Below are positions 39,734 through 51,764 of a DNA stretch of 64,000 nt, piece after piece. The notes beneath the pieces are model-generated. The model searched no databases, was not told the origin of the DNA, and saw only the letters and a list, made by a program, of their open reading frames with translations. Source of the DNA: Streptomyces mayonensis (GTDB taxonomy: Bacteria > Actinomycetota > Actinomycetes > Streptomycetales > Streptomycetaceae); assembly GCF_018982965.1 (NCBI RefSeq), contig NZ_JACBYP010000025.1, positions 18,045-82,044 on the forward strand, read 5' to 3'. The position numbers and the translations under genes are program-made. Position 1 is the first letter of the stretch. Each line of letters starts with the position of its first letter.

Positions 39734-40485
39734 GCGACGCCAACAACACCGCGGGTGACGCGGACGGCGTGAACCCCGAGAAGGACCTGTCCGCGGAGAA
39801 CCTCCCCGGCCAGCGCGGTCAGGGCGGCGAGGAGATCCGCGTCCAGCGCGGCATGTTCGGCGCCAACAACGGCGGCGACACCTCCGGCTACGGCGGCCTG
39901 GTCCGCTCCGTGCGGCTGCCCGGACCCGCGAGCAGGCCCTACGGCGGATACTTCGACGAGGTCGCCGACGAGCTCGAGGGCGCGCTGGAGGAACAGGGAC
40001 TGCTGCCCGAGAACGCGATCGGGAAGACGGTCGTCGACCGCGACGAGCTGACCTTCCACATCGAGCGCGAGCACCTCGTCCGCGTCGCCCGCACCCTGCG
40101 CGACGACCCGGCCCTGCGCTTCGAACTGTGCACCGGCGTCAGCGGCGTCCACTACCCGCACGACAAGGGCCGCGAGCTGCACGCCGTCTACCACCTGCGC
40201 TCGATCACCCACAACCGGCTGATCCGCCTGGAGGTCAGCGCGCCCGACAGCGACCCGCACATCCCGTCGCTGTTCGCCGTCTACCCGACCAACGACTGGC
40301 ACGAGCGCGAGACGTACGACTTCTTCGGCATCGTCTTCGACGGTCACCCGGCCCTGACGCGGATCATGATGCCGGACGACTGGCAGGGCTTTCCGCAGCG
40401 CAAGGACTACCCCCTCGGCGGCATCCCCGTCGAGTACAAGGGCGCCCAGATCCCGGCTCCGGACCAGCGGAGGTCGTACTCGTGA
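39730..40485 (+). CDS. nuoC: NADH-quinone oxidoreductase subunit C
   Basis: A 251-residue peripheral-arm subunit. The core at about 95-245 includes [20 protein letters not shown] and the [10 protein letters not shown] family signature. The first 75 residues, rich in Gly, Asn and Glu, are an actinobacterial extension. Separate from NuoD, unlike the fused NuoCD of enterobacteria. GTG start overlapping the nuoB stop, and nuoD overlaps its own stop. Confidence 0.96.
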
Positions 40486-41804
40486 GCACTTCCCACGCCT
40501 CCCCCAGGGAGACGACCGAAGGCACCGTCTACACGGTCACCGGCGGTGACTGGGACGAGGTCGTCCAGTCCGCCGCCCGCGCCGACGACGAGCGCATCGT
40601 CGTCAACATGGGCCCGCAGCACCCGTCCACGCACGGCGTGCTCCGCCTGATCCTGGAGATCGACGGCGAGACGGTCACCGAGGCCCGCTGCGGCATCGGC
40701 TACCTGCACACCGGCATCGAGAAGAACCTCGAGTACCGGACCTGGACGCAGGGCACCACGTTCGTGACGCGCATGGACTACCTGACGCCGTTCTACAACG
40801 AGACGGCGTACTGCCTGGGCGTCGAGAAGCTCCTCGGCATCGAGGACGACATCCCGGACCGCGCCTCGGTCATCCGGGTCCTGCTGATGGAGCTGAACCG
40901 GCTCTCCTCGCACCTGGTGTGCGTCGCCACCGGCGGCATGGAGCTGGGCGCCACCACGGTCATGATCTACGGATTCCGCGATCGTGAACTGGTTCTCGAC
41001 ATCTTCGAGCTGATCACCGGCCTGCGGATGAACCACGCGTTCGTCCGGCCCGGCGGACTCGCCCAGGACCTGCCGCCGGGCGCGGTGGACCAGATGCGCG
41101 AGTTCGTGAAGAAGATGAAGAAGAACCTCCCGGAGTACGACAAGCTGTTCACCGGGAACCCCATCTTCAAGGCCCGCATGCAGGACGTCGGCTACCTCGA
41201 CCTGGCCGGCTGCATGGCCCTCGGCGCCACCGGACCGGTCCTCAGGTCCGCCGGCCTCCCGCACGACCTGCGCAAGACCCAGCCGTACTGCGGCTACGAG
41301 ACCTACGACTTCGACGTCCCGACCGCCGACACCTGCGACTCCTACGGCCGCTTCCTGATCCGGCTGGAGGAGATGCGCCAGTCGCTGCGCATCATCGAGC
41401 AGTGCCTGGACCGGCTGGAGCCCGGCCCGGTCATGGTCGCCGACAAGAAGATCGCCTGGCCCGCGCAGCTCGCCCTGGGACCGGACGGCCTGGGCAACTC
41501 CCTCGACCACATCAAGAAGATCATGGGCACCTCCATGGAGGCCCTGATCCACCACTTCAAGCTGGTCACCGAGGGTTTCCGCGTGCCACCGGGACAGGCG
41601 TACGCGGCGGTCGAGTCACCCAAGGGCGAACTCGGTGTGCACGTCGTCTCGGACGGCGGCACCCGCCCCTTCCGGGTCCACTTCCGCGACCCGTCCTTCA
41701 CCAACCTGCAGGCCATGGCGGCGATGTGCGAGGGCGGCCAGGTCGCCGACGTCATCGTCGCGGTGGCGTCCATCGACCCCGTGATGGGAGGCGTCGACCG
41801 GTGA
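40482..41804 (+). CDS. nuoD: NADH-quinone oxidoreductase subunit D
   Basis: A 440-residue subunit that forms the quinone-reduction cavity with NuoB. The [28 protein letters not shown] and [20 protein letters not shown] segments are classic; the His in QHPSTHG is the quinone-site residue. The GTG start overlaps nuoC; the first 30 residues are variable. Confidence 0.97.
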   Translation: MSTSHASPRETTEGTVYTVTGGDWDEVVQSAARADDERIVVNMGPQHPSTHGVLRLILEIDGETVTEARCGIGYLHTGIEKNLEYRTWTQGTTFVTRMDYLTPFYNETAYCLGVEKLLGIEDDIPDRASVIRVLLMELNRLSSHLVCVATGGMELGATTVMIYGFRDRELVLDIFELITGLRMNHAFVRPGGLAQDLPPGAVDQMREFVKKMKKNLPEYDKLFTGNPIFKARMQDVGYLDLAGCMALGATGPVLRSAGLPHDLRKTQPYCGYETYDFDVPTADTCDSYGRFLIRLEEMRQSLRIIEQCLDRLEPGPVMVADKKIAWPAQLALGPDGLGNSLDHIKKIMGTSMEALIHHFKLVTEGFRVPPGQAYAAVESPKGELGVHVVSDGGTRPFRVHFRDPSFTNLQAMAAMCEGGQVADVIVAVASIDPVMGGVDR

Positions 41805-42685
41805 CCACCTCTTCTTCGGAGCGGGGCGTCAGCCTGGGCATGCCGGAACTGCCCGCGCCCGCCTACCCGGACGACGTCCGGGCCCGGCTGGAGTCCGACG
41901 CGCGCGAGGTCATCGCCCGCTACCCGGACTCCCGGTCCGCCCTCCTGCCGCTGCTGCACCTGGTGCAGTCGGAGGAGGGGCACGTCACGCGCACCGGCAT
42001 GCAGTTCTGCGCGGACATGCTGGACCTCACCACCGCCGAGGTCACCGCCGTCGCCACCTTCTACACCATGTACCGGCGCCGGCCGAGCGGCGACTACCAG
42101 GTCGGCGTCTGCACCAACACGCTGTGCGCGGTCATGGGCGGCGACGCCATCTTCGAGTCCCTCCAGGAGCACCTGGGCGTCGGCAACGGCGAGACCACCG
42201 AGGACGGCAAGGTCACCCTCGAGCACATCGAGTGCAACGCGGCCTGCGACTTCGCCCCCGTCGTGATGGTCAACTGGGAGTTCTTCGACGACCAGACCCC
42301 CGCGAGCGCCCGCGGCCTCGTCGACGACCTGCGCGCGGGACGGCCGGTGACCCCCACGCGCGGGGCGCCGCTGTGCACCTTCAAGGAGACCGCCCGGATC
42401 CTGGCGGGCTTCCCCGACGAGCGGGACGGCGCCGTCGCGGCCGGCGGCAGCGCGGGCCCCGCCTCCCTGGCCGGGCTGAAGCTGGCCAAGGGCGAGGTGC
42501 CCGCCGCGCGCGTCGTACACCCGCGGGACGGCGGACCGCACGACGCGTCGCAGGATGCACCGCAGGACCGGGCCGTGCACGACCCGTCCCCGACGGAACA
42601 CCTCAGCTCGCACGACGCGCCGCAGGACACATCGGCGTCCGACCCGTCCCACCCGGCCGGGCCCACCGCCGAGGAGGGGGAGTGA
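41801..42685 (+). CDS. nuoE: NADH-quinone oxidoreductase subunit E with long C-terminal tail
   Basis: A 294-residue [2Fe-2S] subunit. The thioredoxin-like core at about residues 15-200 has CTNTLC and [10 protein letters not shown] cluster ligands and [12 protein letters not shown]. From about 225 onward there is a Ser/Asp/His/Pro-rich tail with repeated [14 protein letters not shown] units. Typical NuoE proteins are 160-180 residues, and even long actinobacterial forms often stop at 230-260. The tail should be disordered. GTG start overlapping nuoD, TGATG junction with nuoF. Confidence 0.95.
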   Translation: MTTSSSERGVSLGMPELPAPAYPDDVRARLESDAREVIARYPDSRSALLPLLHLVQSEEGHVTRTGMQFCADMLDLTTAEVTAVATFYTMYRRRPSGDYQVGVCTNTLCAVMGGDAIFESLQEHLGVGNGETTEDGKVTLEHIECNAACDFAPVVMVNWEFFDDQTPASARGLVDDLRAGRPVTPTRGAPLCTFKETARILAGFPDERDGAVAAGGSAGPASLAGLKLAKGEVPAARVVHPRDGGPHDASQDAPQDRAVHDPSPTEHLSSHDAPQDTSASDPSHPAGPTAEEGE

Positions 42686-44031
42686 TGACCGTGGCAGCCG
42701 AGATCAAGGGCAGCAGTCCGGAGAAGCTGCTCGCACCCGTGCTGTCGGCCTTCTGGGACGAGGACGAGTCCTGGACTCTCGACGTCTACCGGAGGCACGA
42801 GGGGTACGAGGGGCTCCGCAAGGCGCTGGCCATGGAGCCGGACGACCTGATCGCGTACGTCAAGGAGTCCGGTCTGCGCGGACGCGGCGGTGCCGGGTTC
42901 CCGACCGGGATGAAGTGGCAGTTCATTCCCCAGGGGGACGGCAAGCCTCACTATCTTGTTGTCAACGCCGACGAATCGGAGCCGGGGACCTGCAAGGACA
43001 TCCCGCTCCTCTTCGCGAACCCGCACAGCCTCATCGAGGGCATCGTCATCGCGTGCTACGCCATCAGGTCGTCGCACGCCTTCATCTACCTGCGCGGTGA
43101 AGTCGTCCCCGTGCTGCGGCGACTGCACGAGGCCGTGCGCGAGGCCCGTGCGGCCGGCTTCCTCGGCGAGAACATCCTGGGCAGCGGACTCGACCTGGAA
43201 CTCACCGTGCACGCTGGCGCGGGCGCGTACATCTGCGGTGAGGAGACCGCACTGCTCGACTCGCTCGAAGGCCGCCGGGGTCAACCGCGGCTCCGTCCCC
43301 CCTTCCCCGCCGTCGCGGGCCTCTACGCGTGCCCGACTGTGGTGAACAACGTCGAATCGATCGCTTCGGTTCCCGCGATCCTGAACAAGGGCAAGGACTG
43401 GTTCCGGTCGATGGGCAGCGAGAAGTCCCCGGGCTTCACGCTGTACTCGCTCAGCGGCCACGTCGCGGGCCCCGGCCAGTACGAGGCGCCGCTCGGCATC
43501 ACCCTGCGCCAGCTCCTCGACATGAGCGGCGGCATGCGCCCCGGCCACCGGCTGAAGTTCTGGACGCCGGGCGGCTCCTCGACGCCGATGTTCACCGACG
43601 AGCACCTCGACGTCCCCCTCGACTACGAGGGCGTGGGCGCCGCCGGTTCCATGCTCGGCACCAAGGCGCTCCAGTGCTTCGACGAGACCACCTGCGTCGT
43701 GCGCGCCGTCACCCGCTGGACCGAGTTCTACGCCCACGAGTCCTGCGGCAAGTGCACCCCCTGCCGCGAAGGCACGTACTGGCTGGTCCAGTTGCTGCGC
43801 GACATCGAGGCCGGCAAGGGACAGATGTCCGACCTCGACAAGCTGAACGACATCGCCGACAACATCAACGGCAAGTCCTTCTGCGCCCTCGGCGACGGCG
43901 CCGCCTCGCCGATCTTCTCCTCGCTCAAGTACTTCCGCGAGGAGTACGAGCAGCACATCACGGGCCGCGGATGCCCCTTCGACCCGGCCAAGTCGACGGC
44001 CTGGGCCGACCGCACGGAGGTGAAGGCATGA
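42685..44031 (+). CDS. nuoF: NADH-quinone oxidoreductase subunit F (NADH and FMN site)
   Basis: A 448-residue subunit that accepts electrons from [17 protein letters not shown] is the NADH/FMN-binding loop, [12 protein letters not shown] the FMN contact, and [12 protein letters not shown] carries three of the N3 [4Fe-4S] ligands. The start is the ATG that overlaps the nuoE stop (TGATG). ATGA overlap with nuoG. Confidence 0.97.
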   Translation: MTVAAEIKGSSPEKLLAPVLSAFWDEDESWTLDVYRRHEGYEGLRKALAMEPDDLIAYVKESGLRGRGGAGFPTGMKWQFIPQGDGKPHYLVVNADESEPGTCKDIPLLFANPHSLIEGIVIACYAIRSSHAFIYLRGEVVPVLRRLHEAVREARAAGFLGENILGSGLDLELTVHAGAGAYICGEETALLDSLEGRRGQPRLRPPFPAVAGLYACPTVVNNVESIASVPAILNKGKDWFRSMGSEKSPGFTLYSLSGHVAGPGQYEAPLGITLRQLLDMSGGMRPGHRLKFWTPGGSSTPMFTDEHLDVPLDYEGVGAAGSMLGTKALQCFDETTCVVRAVTRWTEFYAHESCGKCTPCREGTYWLVQLLRDIEAGKGQMSDLDKLNDIADNINGKSFCALGDGAASPIFSSLKYFREEYEQHITGRGCPFDPAKSTAWADRTEVKA

Positions 44032-46532
44032 CCGTGACCACGAATGCTCCCTCGGGAGGGGGAGAGGCGGCCCTCCCGCCGGAGGACCTCGTCACGCTGA
44101 CGATCGACGGCGCCGAGATCAGCGTCCCCAAGGGCACCCTGGTCATCCGGGCCGCCGAGCAGCTCGGCATCGAGATCCCCCGGTTCTGCGACCACCCCCT
44201 CCTCGACCCGGCCGGCGCCTGCCGCCAGTGCATCGTCGAGGTCGAGGGCCAGCGCAAGCCGATGGCGTCCTGCACCATCACCTGCACCGACGGCATGGTG
44301 GTGAAGACCCAGCTCACCTCGCCCGTCGCCGAGAAGGCCCAGCACGGCGTGATGGAGCTGCTGCTCATCAACCACCCGCTGGACTGCCCCGTCTGCGACA
44401 AGGGCGGCGAGTGCCCCCTGCAGAACCAGGCGATGTCGCACGGCCAGGCCGACTCCCGCTTCGAGGGCAGGAAACGCACCTACGAGAAGCCGGTGCCGAT
44501 CTCCACACAGGTGCTGCTCGACCGCGAGCGGTGCGTGCTGTGCGCCCGCTGCACCCGGTTCTCCAACCAGGTCGCGGGCGACCCGATGATCGAGCTGATC
44601 GAGCGGGGCGCGCTCCAGCAGGTCGGCACCGGCGAGGGCGACCCCTTCGAGTCGTACTTCTCCGGCAACACCATCCAGATCTGCCCGGTCGGCGCACTCA
44701 CCTCGGCGGCCTACCGGTTCCGCTCCCGCCCCTTCGACCTGATCTCCTCGCCGTCGGTGTGCGAGCACTGCTCCGGCGGCTGCGCGACCCGCACCGACCA
44801 CCGGCGCGGCAAGGTCATGCGGCGCCTCGCGGCCGACGAGCCCGAGGTCAACGAGGAGTGGATCTGCGACAAGGGGCGCTTCGGGTTCCGGTACGCGCAG
44901 CAGCGGGACCGGCTCACCACGCCGCTGGTGCGCAACCCGGAGGGCGATCTGGAGCCGGCCTCCTGGCCCGAGGCCCTGCAGATCGCCGCGCAGGGACTGC
45001 TCGCCTCCAGGGGCCGCACCGGCGTCCTGACCGGCGGGCGGCTCACCGTCGAGGACGCCTACGCGTACAGCAAGTTCGCGCGCGTGGCGCTCGACACCAA
45101 CGACATCGACTTCCGCGCGCGCGTGCACAGCGCCGAGGAGGCCGACTTCCTGGCCGCCCGGATCGCCGGACGCGGCCGGGACCTCGACGGGACCGGCGTC
45201 ACCTACACGTCGCTGGAGAAGGCGCCCGCCGTGCTGCTGGTCGGCTTCGAGGCCGAGGAGGAGGCGCCCGGCGTCTTCCTCAGGCTGCGCAAGGCCTGGC
45301 GCAAGCACGGACAGAAGGTCTTCGCGCTGGCCACCCACGCCACGCGGGGCCTGGAGAAGGCCGGCGGCACCCTGCTCCCCGCCGCCCCCGGCACCGAGAC
45401 CGAGTGGCTGGACGCCCTCGCGAGCGGCGTCGGCCTGGAGGAGGGCGGCACCCGGGCGGCCGAGGCACTGCGCGCCGAGGGCGCCGTGATCGTCGTCGGC
45501 GAGCGGCTGGCGTCCGTGGCCGGCGGTCTCACCTCCGCCGTACGCACCGCCACCGCGACCGGCGCCCGGCTGGTGTGGATCCCGCGCCGGGCCGGGGAGC
45601 GCGGCGCGATCGAGGCCGGCGCGCTGCCGTCGCTGCTGCCCGGCGGACGCCCCGCGACCGACCCCCGCGCGCGTGAGGAGGTCGCCGCGCTGTGGGGCGT
45701 GGCCGACCTGCCGCACCGCTACGGCCGCGACACCGGCGAGATCGTCGAGGCCGCAGCCCGGGGCGAACTCCAGGCGCTGCTGGTGGCGGGCGTCGAGGTC
45801 GCCGACCTGCCCGACCCCACGCGCGCGCGTGCGGCACTCGAGGAGGCCGGTTTTGTGGTGTCCCTCGAGCTGCGGCCCAGCGAGGTCACCGAACGCGCCG
45901 ACGTGGTCCTGCCCGTGGCCGCGGTCGCCGAGAAGCCCGGCACCTTCCTCAACTGGGAGGGCAGGGCGCGCCTGTTCGAGGCCGCGCTCAAGCCCGACCA
46001 GATGACCCGCCGCCTCGCCCCGGCCGACGCCCGCGTCCTGCAGATGCTGGCCGACGCCATGGACGTCCACCTCGGCCTGCCTGACCTGCGCACCGCGCGC
46101 GCGGAGATCGACCGGCTCGGCGGCTGGGACGGGCCAAGGGCCGGTGAGCCGCTGCAGACCGCGAGCGCGCTGCCCAGGCCGGCCGCCGGAGAGGCCGTAC
46201 TGGCCGGGCACCGGCTGCTGCTCGACCAGGGGCTGCTCCAGCAGGGCGACGAGGCGCTCGCCGGCACCCGGCACGCCGCACGCGCGCGCGTGTCGGCCGC
46301 CACGGCCGCCGAGGCGGGCGTCAAGGACGGCGACGTCCTCGCCGTGACCGGTCCCGCCGGAGCCGTCGAACTGCCGCTCCAGGTCACCGAGATGCCCGAC
46401 CGGGTGGTCTGGCTCCCGCTGAACTCGGCCGGCCACGGCGTCGCCTCCGACGCCGGAGCGCTGCCCGGAAACCTCGTCCGCATCGGCCCGGCGACCTCCG
46501 CCGGCGAGGCCCCCAAGGAGGTGGAGGCATGA
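44028..46532 (+). CDS. nuoG: NADH-quinone oxidoreductase subunit G
   Basis: An 834-residue iron-sulfur subunit. The N-terminal [2Fe-2S] domain has [10 protein letters not shown] and CDHPLL, followed by a His-Cys N5 site ([17 protein letters not shown]), N4 ligands ([17 protein letters not shown]), and a molybdopterin-oxidoreductase-like body. The motif [15 protein letters not shown] (about 245) suits the extra N7-type cluster known in some bacteria. The C-terminal third (about 550-834) is variable. It is longer than E. coli-core but normal for actinomycetes. Confidence 0.96.
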   Translation: MTVTTNAPSGGGEAALPPEDLVTLTIDGAEISVPKGTLVIRAAEQLGIEIPRFCDHPLLDPAGACRQCIVEVEGQRKPMASCTITCTDGMVVKTQLTSPVAEKAQHGVMELLLINHPLDCPVCDKGGECPLQNQAMSHGQADSRFEGRKRTYEKPVPISTQVLLDRERCVLCARCTRFSNQVAGDPMIELIERGALQQVGTGEGDPFESYFSGNTIQICPVGALTSAAYRFRSRPFDLISSPSVCEHCSGGCATRTDHRRGKVMRRLAADEPEVNEEWICDKGRFGFRYAQQRDRLTTPLVRNPEGDLEPASWPEALQIAAQGLLASRGRTGVLTGGRLTVEDAYAYSKFARVALDTNDIDFRARVHSAEEADFLAARIAGRGRDLDGTGVTYTSLEKAPAVLLVGFEAEEEAPGVFLRLRKAWRKHGQKVFALATHATRGLEKAGGTLLPAAPGTETEWLDALASGVGLEEGGTRAAEALRAEGAVIVVGERLASVAGGLTSAVRTATATGARLVWIPRRAGERGAIEAGALPSLLPGGRPATDPRAREEVAALWGVADLPHRYGRDTGEIVEAAARGELQALLVAGVEVADLPDPTRARAALEEAGFVVSLELRPSEVTERADVVLPVAAVAEKPGTFLNWEGRARLFEAALKPDQMTRRLAPADARVLQMLADAMDVHLGLPDLRTARAEIDRLGGWDGPRAGEPLQTASALPRPAAGEAVLAGHRLLLDQGLLQQGDEALAGTRHAARARVSAATAAEAGVKDGDVLAVTGPAGAVELPLQVTEMPDRVVWLPLNSAGHGVASDAGALPGNLVRIGPATSAGEAPKEVEA

Positions 46533-47914
46533 GCCCGTACCTCGCCGCTGAAGACCTCTCGATGTTCGGGACCGACCCCTGGTGGCTGGTCGTCGTCAAG
46601 GCGGTGTTCTGCTTCGCCTTCCTGATGGTGACCGTGCTGTTCGCCATCGTCTGGGAGCGCAAGGTCGTCGCCTGGATGCAGCTGCGCATCGGCCCGAACC
46701 GGCACGGCCCCTGGGGCCTGCTCCAGTCGCTCGCCGACGGCATCAAGCTGATGCTCAAGGAAGACGTCGTCGTCAAACGCGCCGACAAGGCGGTGTACAT
46801 CCTGGCGCCGGTCGTCGCGGCCGTCCCGGCCTTCATGGCGATCGCGGTGATCCCCTTCGGACCGGCAGGCAACGAGGTCTCGATCTTCGGCCACCGCACC
46901 GCCATGCAGCTCACCGACCTGCCGATCGCGATGCTGTTCATCCTGGCCGTCGCCTCGGTCGGCATCTACGGCATCGTGCTCGCCGGCTGGAGCTCCGGCT
47001 CGACGTACCCGCTGCTCGGCGGACTGCGCTCCTGCGCGCAGATGATCTCCTACGAGATCGCGATGGGCGCCGCGTTCGCCTCGGTCTTCCTCTACTCCGG
47101 CTCGATGTCCACCTCGGAGATCGTCGCCCAGCAGAACGACCGCTGGTACATCGTGCTGCTGCCCGTCTCCTTCATCCTCTACATCGTCACGATGGTCGGC
47201 GAGACCAACCGCGCCCCCTTCGACATGCCCGAGTCCGAGGGCGACCTGGTGGGCGGCTTCAACACCGAGTACTCGTCGATCAAGTTCGCGATGTTCATGC
47301 TCGCCGAGTACGTGAACATGGTGACGGTCTCGGCGGTCGCCACCACGCTGTTCCTCGGCGGCTGGCGGGCCCCCTGGCCGATCAGCACCTTCTGGGAGGG
47401 CGCCAACCACGGCTGGTGGCCGCTGCTCTGGTTCGTGGTCAAGGTCCAGCTGCTGCTGTTCTTCTTCATCTGGCTGCGCGGCACCCTCCCCCGGGTCCGC
47501 TACGACCAGCTGATGAAGCTCGGCTGGAAGGTCCTCATCCCGGTCTCCCTGGTCTGGCTGATGCTGGTCGCGACCGTGCGGGCCCTCAGGAACGAGGGAT
47601 ACGACTTCACCGACATCGCCCTCTACGTCGGCGGCGGCGTGCTCGTCCTGCTGCTGCTGTCCTTCGTCGCCGACATCTACCGCGACAAGGGCGCCAAGGG
47701 CGCGAAGACCGACGGGCCGGCCGAGGACGCGACCGCCTTCGACCCGATGGCCGGCGGGTTCCCCGTACCGCCGCTGCCCGGACAGGAGCTGCCGCCGGTG
47801 CCCAGGCGCCGTCCCCGCCGCGAACGGGAGCTGATTGTCAGTGGCGGGCCCGATACTCAGAGTGACGGATCTGTGAGCGGATCAACGGATGGAAAGGAGG
47901 CGTCCGATGGCTGA
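46529..47914 (+). CDS. nuoH: NADH-quinone oxidoreductase subunit H
   Basis: A 461-residue membrane subunit with eight or more TM helices that links the quinone chamber to the membrane arm. [20 protein letters not shown] and [19 protein letters not shown] match the family core; the GETNRAPFD loop is the E-rich funnel. The C-terminal extension from about 385 (Gly/Pro/Arg-rich) is cytoplasmic and longer than in E. coli NuoH (325 residues). The final 8 bp overlap nuoI. Confidence 0.96.
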   Translation: MSPYLAAEDLSMFGTDPWWLVVVKAVFCFAFLMVTVLFAIVWERKVVAWMQLRIGPNRHGPWGLLQSLADGIKLMLKEDVVVKRADKAVYILAPVVAAVPAFMAIAVIPFGPAGNEVSIFGHRTAMQLTDLPIAMLFILAVASVGIYGIVLAGWSSGSTYPLLGGLRSCAQMISYEIAMGAAFASVFLYSGSMSTSEIVAQQNDRWYIVLLPVSFILYIVTMVGETNRAPFDMPESEGDLVGGFNTEYSSIKFAMFMLAEYVNMVTVSAVATTLFLGGWRAPWPISTFWEGANHGWWPLLWFVVKVQLLLFFFIWLRGTLPRVRYDQLMKLGWKVLIPVSLVWLMLVATVRALRNEGYDFTDIALYVGGGVLVLLLLSFVADIYRDKGAKGAKTDGPAEDATAFDPMAGGFPVPPLPGQELPPVPRRRPRRERELIVSGGPDTQSDGSVSGSTDGKEASDG

Positions 47915-48611
47915 GGAACACAAGGGCCACAAGGGGCACGAGGAACACAGCGCACCCCGGGGTCACAGCGAACCCGTGGAACCCAAGGAGACCGACCCCG
48001 GTTTCATGAACCCCGTGGCCGGCTTCGGCGTGACCTTCAAGGCCATGTTCAAGAAGCGGCTGACCGAGCAGTATCCGGAGCAGAAGAAGACCACTGCCCC
48101 GCGCTTCCACGGACGGCACCAGCTCAACCGCCATCCGGACGGCCTGGAGAAGTGCGTCGGCTGCGAGCTGTGCGCCTGGGCCTGTCCCGCCGACGCGATC
48201 TACGTCGAGGGCGCGGACAACACCGACGAGGAGCGCTACTCGCCGGGCGAGCGCTACGGCCGCGTCTACCAGATCAACTACGCCCGCTGCATCCTGTGCG
48301 GCCTGTGCATCGAGGCGTGCCCCACACGCGCGCTGACCATGACCAACGAGTTCGAGCTGGCCGACTCCAGCCGCGCCAACCTCATCTTCACCAAGGACCA
48401 GCTGCTCGCCGGTCTGGAGGAGGGCATGGTCGACTCGCCGCACGCCATCTACCCGGGCACGGACGAGCAGGACTACTACCGGGGCCTGGTGACCGAGGCG
48501 GCACCCGGCACGGTCCAGCAGGAGGCCCACTCCAAGGGCGAGGTCGTCCAGGAGGGCGACTCGACCTTCGGCGGGACGGAGCCGGCGTCGGAGGAGGTGA
48601 TCCGCCGATGA
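47907..48611 (+). CDS. nuoI: NADH-quinone oxidoreductase subunit I
   Basis: A 234-residue subunit with two [4Fe-4S] clusters, N6a and N6b. [12 protein letters not shown] (about 86-97) and [12 protein letters not shown] (about 131-142) are both intact. The first 30 residues are His/Lys/Glu-rich; the C-terminal 50 are acidic. The ATG at 47907 has AAAGGAGG 8 bp upstream and is preferred to the in-frame start 18 bp earlier. It overlaps nuoJ by ATGA. Confidence 0.96.
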   Translation: MAEEHKGHKGHEEHSAPRGHSEPVEPKETDPGFMNPVAGFGVTFKAMFKKRLTEQYPEQKKTTAPRFHGRHQLNRHPDGLEKCVGCELCAWACPADAIYVEGADNTDEERYSPGERYGRVYQINYARCILCGLCIEACPTRALTMTNEFELADSSRANLIFTKDQLLAGLEEGMVDSPHAIYPGTDEQDYYRGLVTEAAPGTVQQEAHSKGEVVQEGDSTFGGTEPASEEVIRR

Positions 48612-49489
48612 GCGCGCAGCTCGCCGCCGCGGCGACCCTCTCCGCCGGCACCTCCACCGGAGAGGCCGTCCAGTTCTGGATCCTCGGCACGGTCGCGGTG
48701 ATCGGCGCCCTGTGCACCGTCTTCATGAAGAAGGCCGTGCACAGCGCGCTCTGCCTCGCCGGGACCATGATCGTGCTGGCGGTGTTCTACCTCGCCAACG
48801 GCGCCTACTTCCTCGGCATCGTGCAGATCGTCGTCTACACCGGCGCCATCATGATGCTGTTCCTGTTCGTGGTGATGCTCGTCGGCGTCACCGCGGCGGA
48901 CTCGCTGAAGGAGACCATCAAGGGCCAGCGCTGGCTGGCCCTGCTGTCCGGACTCGGCTTCGGCATCCTGCTGATCGGCGGCATCGGCAACGCCTCCGTC
49001 AGCGAGTTCACCGGCCTCGCCCAGGCGAACGCGAACGGCAACGTGGAGGGCCTGGCGTCCCTCATCTTCACCAAGTACGTCTTCGCCTTCGAGATCACCG
49101 GCGCGCTGCTCATCACGGCCGCCGTCGGCGCCATGGTGCTCACCCACCGCGAGCGCACCGAGCGGGCGGCCACCCAGCGCGAGCTGTCCGAGAAGCGCCT
49201 GCGCGAGGGCGAGTACCTGCCGCCGCTGCCCGCGCCCGGCGTCTACGCCCGGCACAACGCGGTCGACATCGCGGGCCTGCTGCCCGACGGCACCCCGTCC
49301 GAGCTGACCGTCAGCAGGACGCTGCGCGAGCGGGGCCAGATCCGTGACGTGTCGATGGAGGCGCTGGGCGACCTGAAGGCGCTGGAGCAGCGGGCCGAGG
49401 AGCGCCTGGAGCGCACCGCCCCGGGGCCGGCCGACTCCGAGGGGTCCGCCGCCGGGAGCGCCAAGAGGTCCGAGGAGGCGTCGAAGTGA
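48608..49489 (+). CDS. nuoJ: NADH-quinone oxidoreductase subunit J
   Basis: A 293-residue membrane subunit. Five TM helices lie in the first 190 residues, with [20 protein letters not shown] being the signature helix of NuoJ/ND6. The cytoplasmic tail from about 190 is long (100 residues, charged, predicted partly helical), a known actinobacterial feature. Overlaps nuoK by 4 bp. Confidence 0.95.
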
Positions 49490-49785
49490 ACCCGGTCAAC
49501 TACCTGTATCTCGCGGCACTGCTGTTCACGATCGGCGCCACCGGCGTGCTGATCCGGCGCAACGCGATCGTGGTCTTCATGTGCGTCGAGCTGATGCTCA
49601 ACGCCTGCAACCTCGCGTTCGTCGCCTTCTCCCGGCTGCACGGGAACCTCGACGGCCAGATCATCGCCTTCTTCACGATGGTCGTCGCCGCCGCGGAGGT
49701 CGTGGTCGGCCTCGCGATCATCGTGTCGCTGTTCCGTTCCCGCCACTCGGCCTCGGTCGACGACGCCAGCCTGATGAAGCTGTAA
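49486..49785 (+). CDS. nuoK: NADH-quinone oxidoreductase subunit K
   Basis: A 99-residue subunit with three TM helices. The two conserved membrane glutamates lie in [13 protein letters not shown] and [12 protein letters not shown], which link proton half-channels. GTG start overlapping nuoJ; nuoL follows after 9 bp. Confidence 0.97.
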
Positions 49786-49794
49786 GGGGCTGAA

Positions 49795-51759
49795 GTGGAG
49801 AATCTGATTGCGCTGCTGGTGGCGGCGCCCCTGCTCGGAGCGGCGGTCCTGCTGTGCGGCGGACGCCGGCTGGACCGCGTCGGCCACTGGATCGGCACGC
49901 TGCTGGCCGCCGTGTCCTTCGTGATCGGCGTCGTCCTCTTCGCCGACCTGCTCGGCAGCGGCGCCGAGGACCGCACCCTGACGCAGCACCTGTTCAGCTG
50001 GATCCCGGTGGAGGGGTTCCAGGCCGACGTCGCCTTCCGGCTCGACCAGCTGTCGATGACGTTCGTCCTGCTGATCACCGGCGTCGGCTCGCTCATCCAC
50101 CTGTACTCGGTCGCGTACATGGAGCACGACGAGCGGCGCCGCCGCTTCTTCGGCTACCTGAACCTGTTCCTCGCGGCGATGCTGATCCTCGTCCTCGCCG
50201 ACAACTACCTGCTGCTGTACGTCGGCTGGGAGGGCGTCGGACTCGCCTCCTACCTGCTGATCGGCTTCTGGCAGCACAAGCCCAGCGCCGCCACGGCCGC
50301 GAAGAAGGCCTTCCTGGTCAACCGCGTCGGCGACATGGGCCTGTCCATCGCGATCATGCTGATGTTCCTGTGGTTCGGCACCTTCGCCTTCGGGCCGGTG
50401 CTCGGCGGCCAGGGGGAGGCCGGGCTCGCGAGCGGCGCCGACGAGGGCAAGCTCACCGCGATCGCCCTGATGCTGCTGCTCGCCGCGTGCGGCAAGTCCG
50501 CCCAGGTGCCGCTGCAGTCCTGGCTCGGCGACGCGATGGAGGGCCCGACCCCGGTCTCCGCCCTCATCCACGCCGCGACCATGGTGACGGCGGGCGTCTA
50601 CCTGATCGTCCGCTCCGGCGCCATCTTCAACGGCGCCCCGGACGCGCAACTGGTGGTCACCATCGTCGGCGCGGTCACGCTGCTCTTCGGTGCGATCGTC
50701 GGTTGCGCCAAGGACGACATCAAGAAGGCGCTGGCCGGTTCGACCATGTCGCAGATCGGCTACATGGTGCTCGCCGCGGGCCTCGGCCCGATCGGCTACG
50801 TCTTCGCGATCATGCACCTGGTGACGCACGGCTTCTTCAAGGCCGGACTGTTCCTCGGGGCCGGCTCCGTCATGCACGGCATGAACGACGAGGTCGACAT
50901 GCGCCGCTACGGCGGACTGCGCAAGTACATGCCGGTCACCTTCGTCACCTTCGGCCTCGGCTACCTCGCCATCATCGGCTTCCCGGGCCTGTCCGGCTTC
51001 TTCTCCAAGGACAAGATCATCGAGGCGGCGTTCGCCAAGGGCGGCACCGAGGGCTGGATCCTCGGCGCCTGCGCCCTGCTGGGCGCGGCCATCACGGCGT
51101 ACTACATGACGCGCGTGATGCTGATGACGTTCTTCGGCGAGGAGCGCTGGCGCAACGCCCCGACGCCGTCCCCCGCCGAGCCCGACGTGGAGCCGGCCGC
51201 CGAGACCCGCGGCGCGTACGAACCGCCGCACCCGCACGAGTCCCCGAAGGCCATGACGATCCCGATGATCGTGCTGGCCGTCGGATCGGTCGCGGGCGGT
51301 GCCTTCTTCAGCATCGGCGACCGCTTCCTGCACTGGCTGGAGCCCATCACCGGGCACGACCACGGCCACGCGCCGATCAGCGCCGGCGTGGTCACGGGGG
51401 CGACGGTGGCCTGCATGGTCGTCGGCGTCGCGCTCGCCTGGGCGCAGTACGGGCGCCGTCCGGTCCCGGCCGTCGCCCCGCGCGGGTCGCTGCTCACCCG
51501 GGCCGCCCGGCGCGACCTGCTCCAGGACGACTTCAACCACGTCGTCCTGGTCCGCGGCGGCGAGCACCTCACGCGGTCCCTGGTCTACGTCGACCACACC
51601 CTGGTCGACGGAGTCGTCAACGGCACGGCGGCCTCGGTCGGCGGCCTGTCCGGGCGGATGCGCAAGCTGCAGAACGGCTTCGCGCGCTCGTACGCGGTCT
51701 CGATGTTCGGCGGTGCGGCACTCCTCGTCGCCGCGACCCTGCTGATGAGGGCGGTCTGA
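49795..51759 (+). CDS. nuoL: NADH-quinone oxidoreductase subunit L (antiporter-like)
   Basis: A 654-residue membrane subunit with about 16 TM helices and the C-terminal lateral helix. Functional residues include the Glu in [18 protein letters not shown], the Lys-rich helix around [13 protein letters not shown], and the H-bearing [18 protein letters not shown] hydrophilic His/Pro/Glu insert (about residues 455-485) is variable. GTG start with AAGGGGCTGAA. Confidence 0.96.
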   Translation: MENLIALLVAAPLLGAAVLLCGGRRLDRVGHWIGTLLAAVSFVIGVVLFADLLGSGAEDRTLTQHLFSWIPVEGFQADVAFRLDQLSMTFVLLITGVGSLIHLYSVAYMEHDERRRRFFGYLNLFLAAMLILVLADNYLLLYVGWEGVGLASYLLIGFWQHKPSAATAAKKAFLVNRVGDMGLSIAIMLMFLWFGTFAFGPVLGGQGEAGLASGADEGKLTAIALMLLLAACGKSAQVPLQSWLGDAMEGPTPVSALIHAATMVTAGVYLIVRSGAIFNGAPDAQLVVTIVGAVTLLFGAIVGCAKDDIKKALAGSTMSQIGYMVLAAGLGPIGYVFAIMHLVTHGFFKAGLFLGAGSVMHGMNDEVDMRRYGGLRKYMPVTFVTFGLGYLAIIGFPGLSGFFSKDKIIEAAFAKGGTEGWILGACALLGAAITAYYMTRVMLMTFFGEERWRNAPTPSPAEPDVEPAAETRGAYEPPHPHESPKAMTIPMIVLAVGSVAGGAFFSIGDRFLHWLEPITGHDHGHAPISAGVVTGATVACMVVGVALAWAQYGRRPVPAVAPRGSLLTRAARRDLLQDDFNHVVLVRGGEHLTRSLVYVDHTLVDGVVNGTAASVGGLSGRMRKLQNGFARSYAVSMFGGAALLVAATLLMRAV

Positions 51760-51764
51760 TACCG

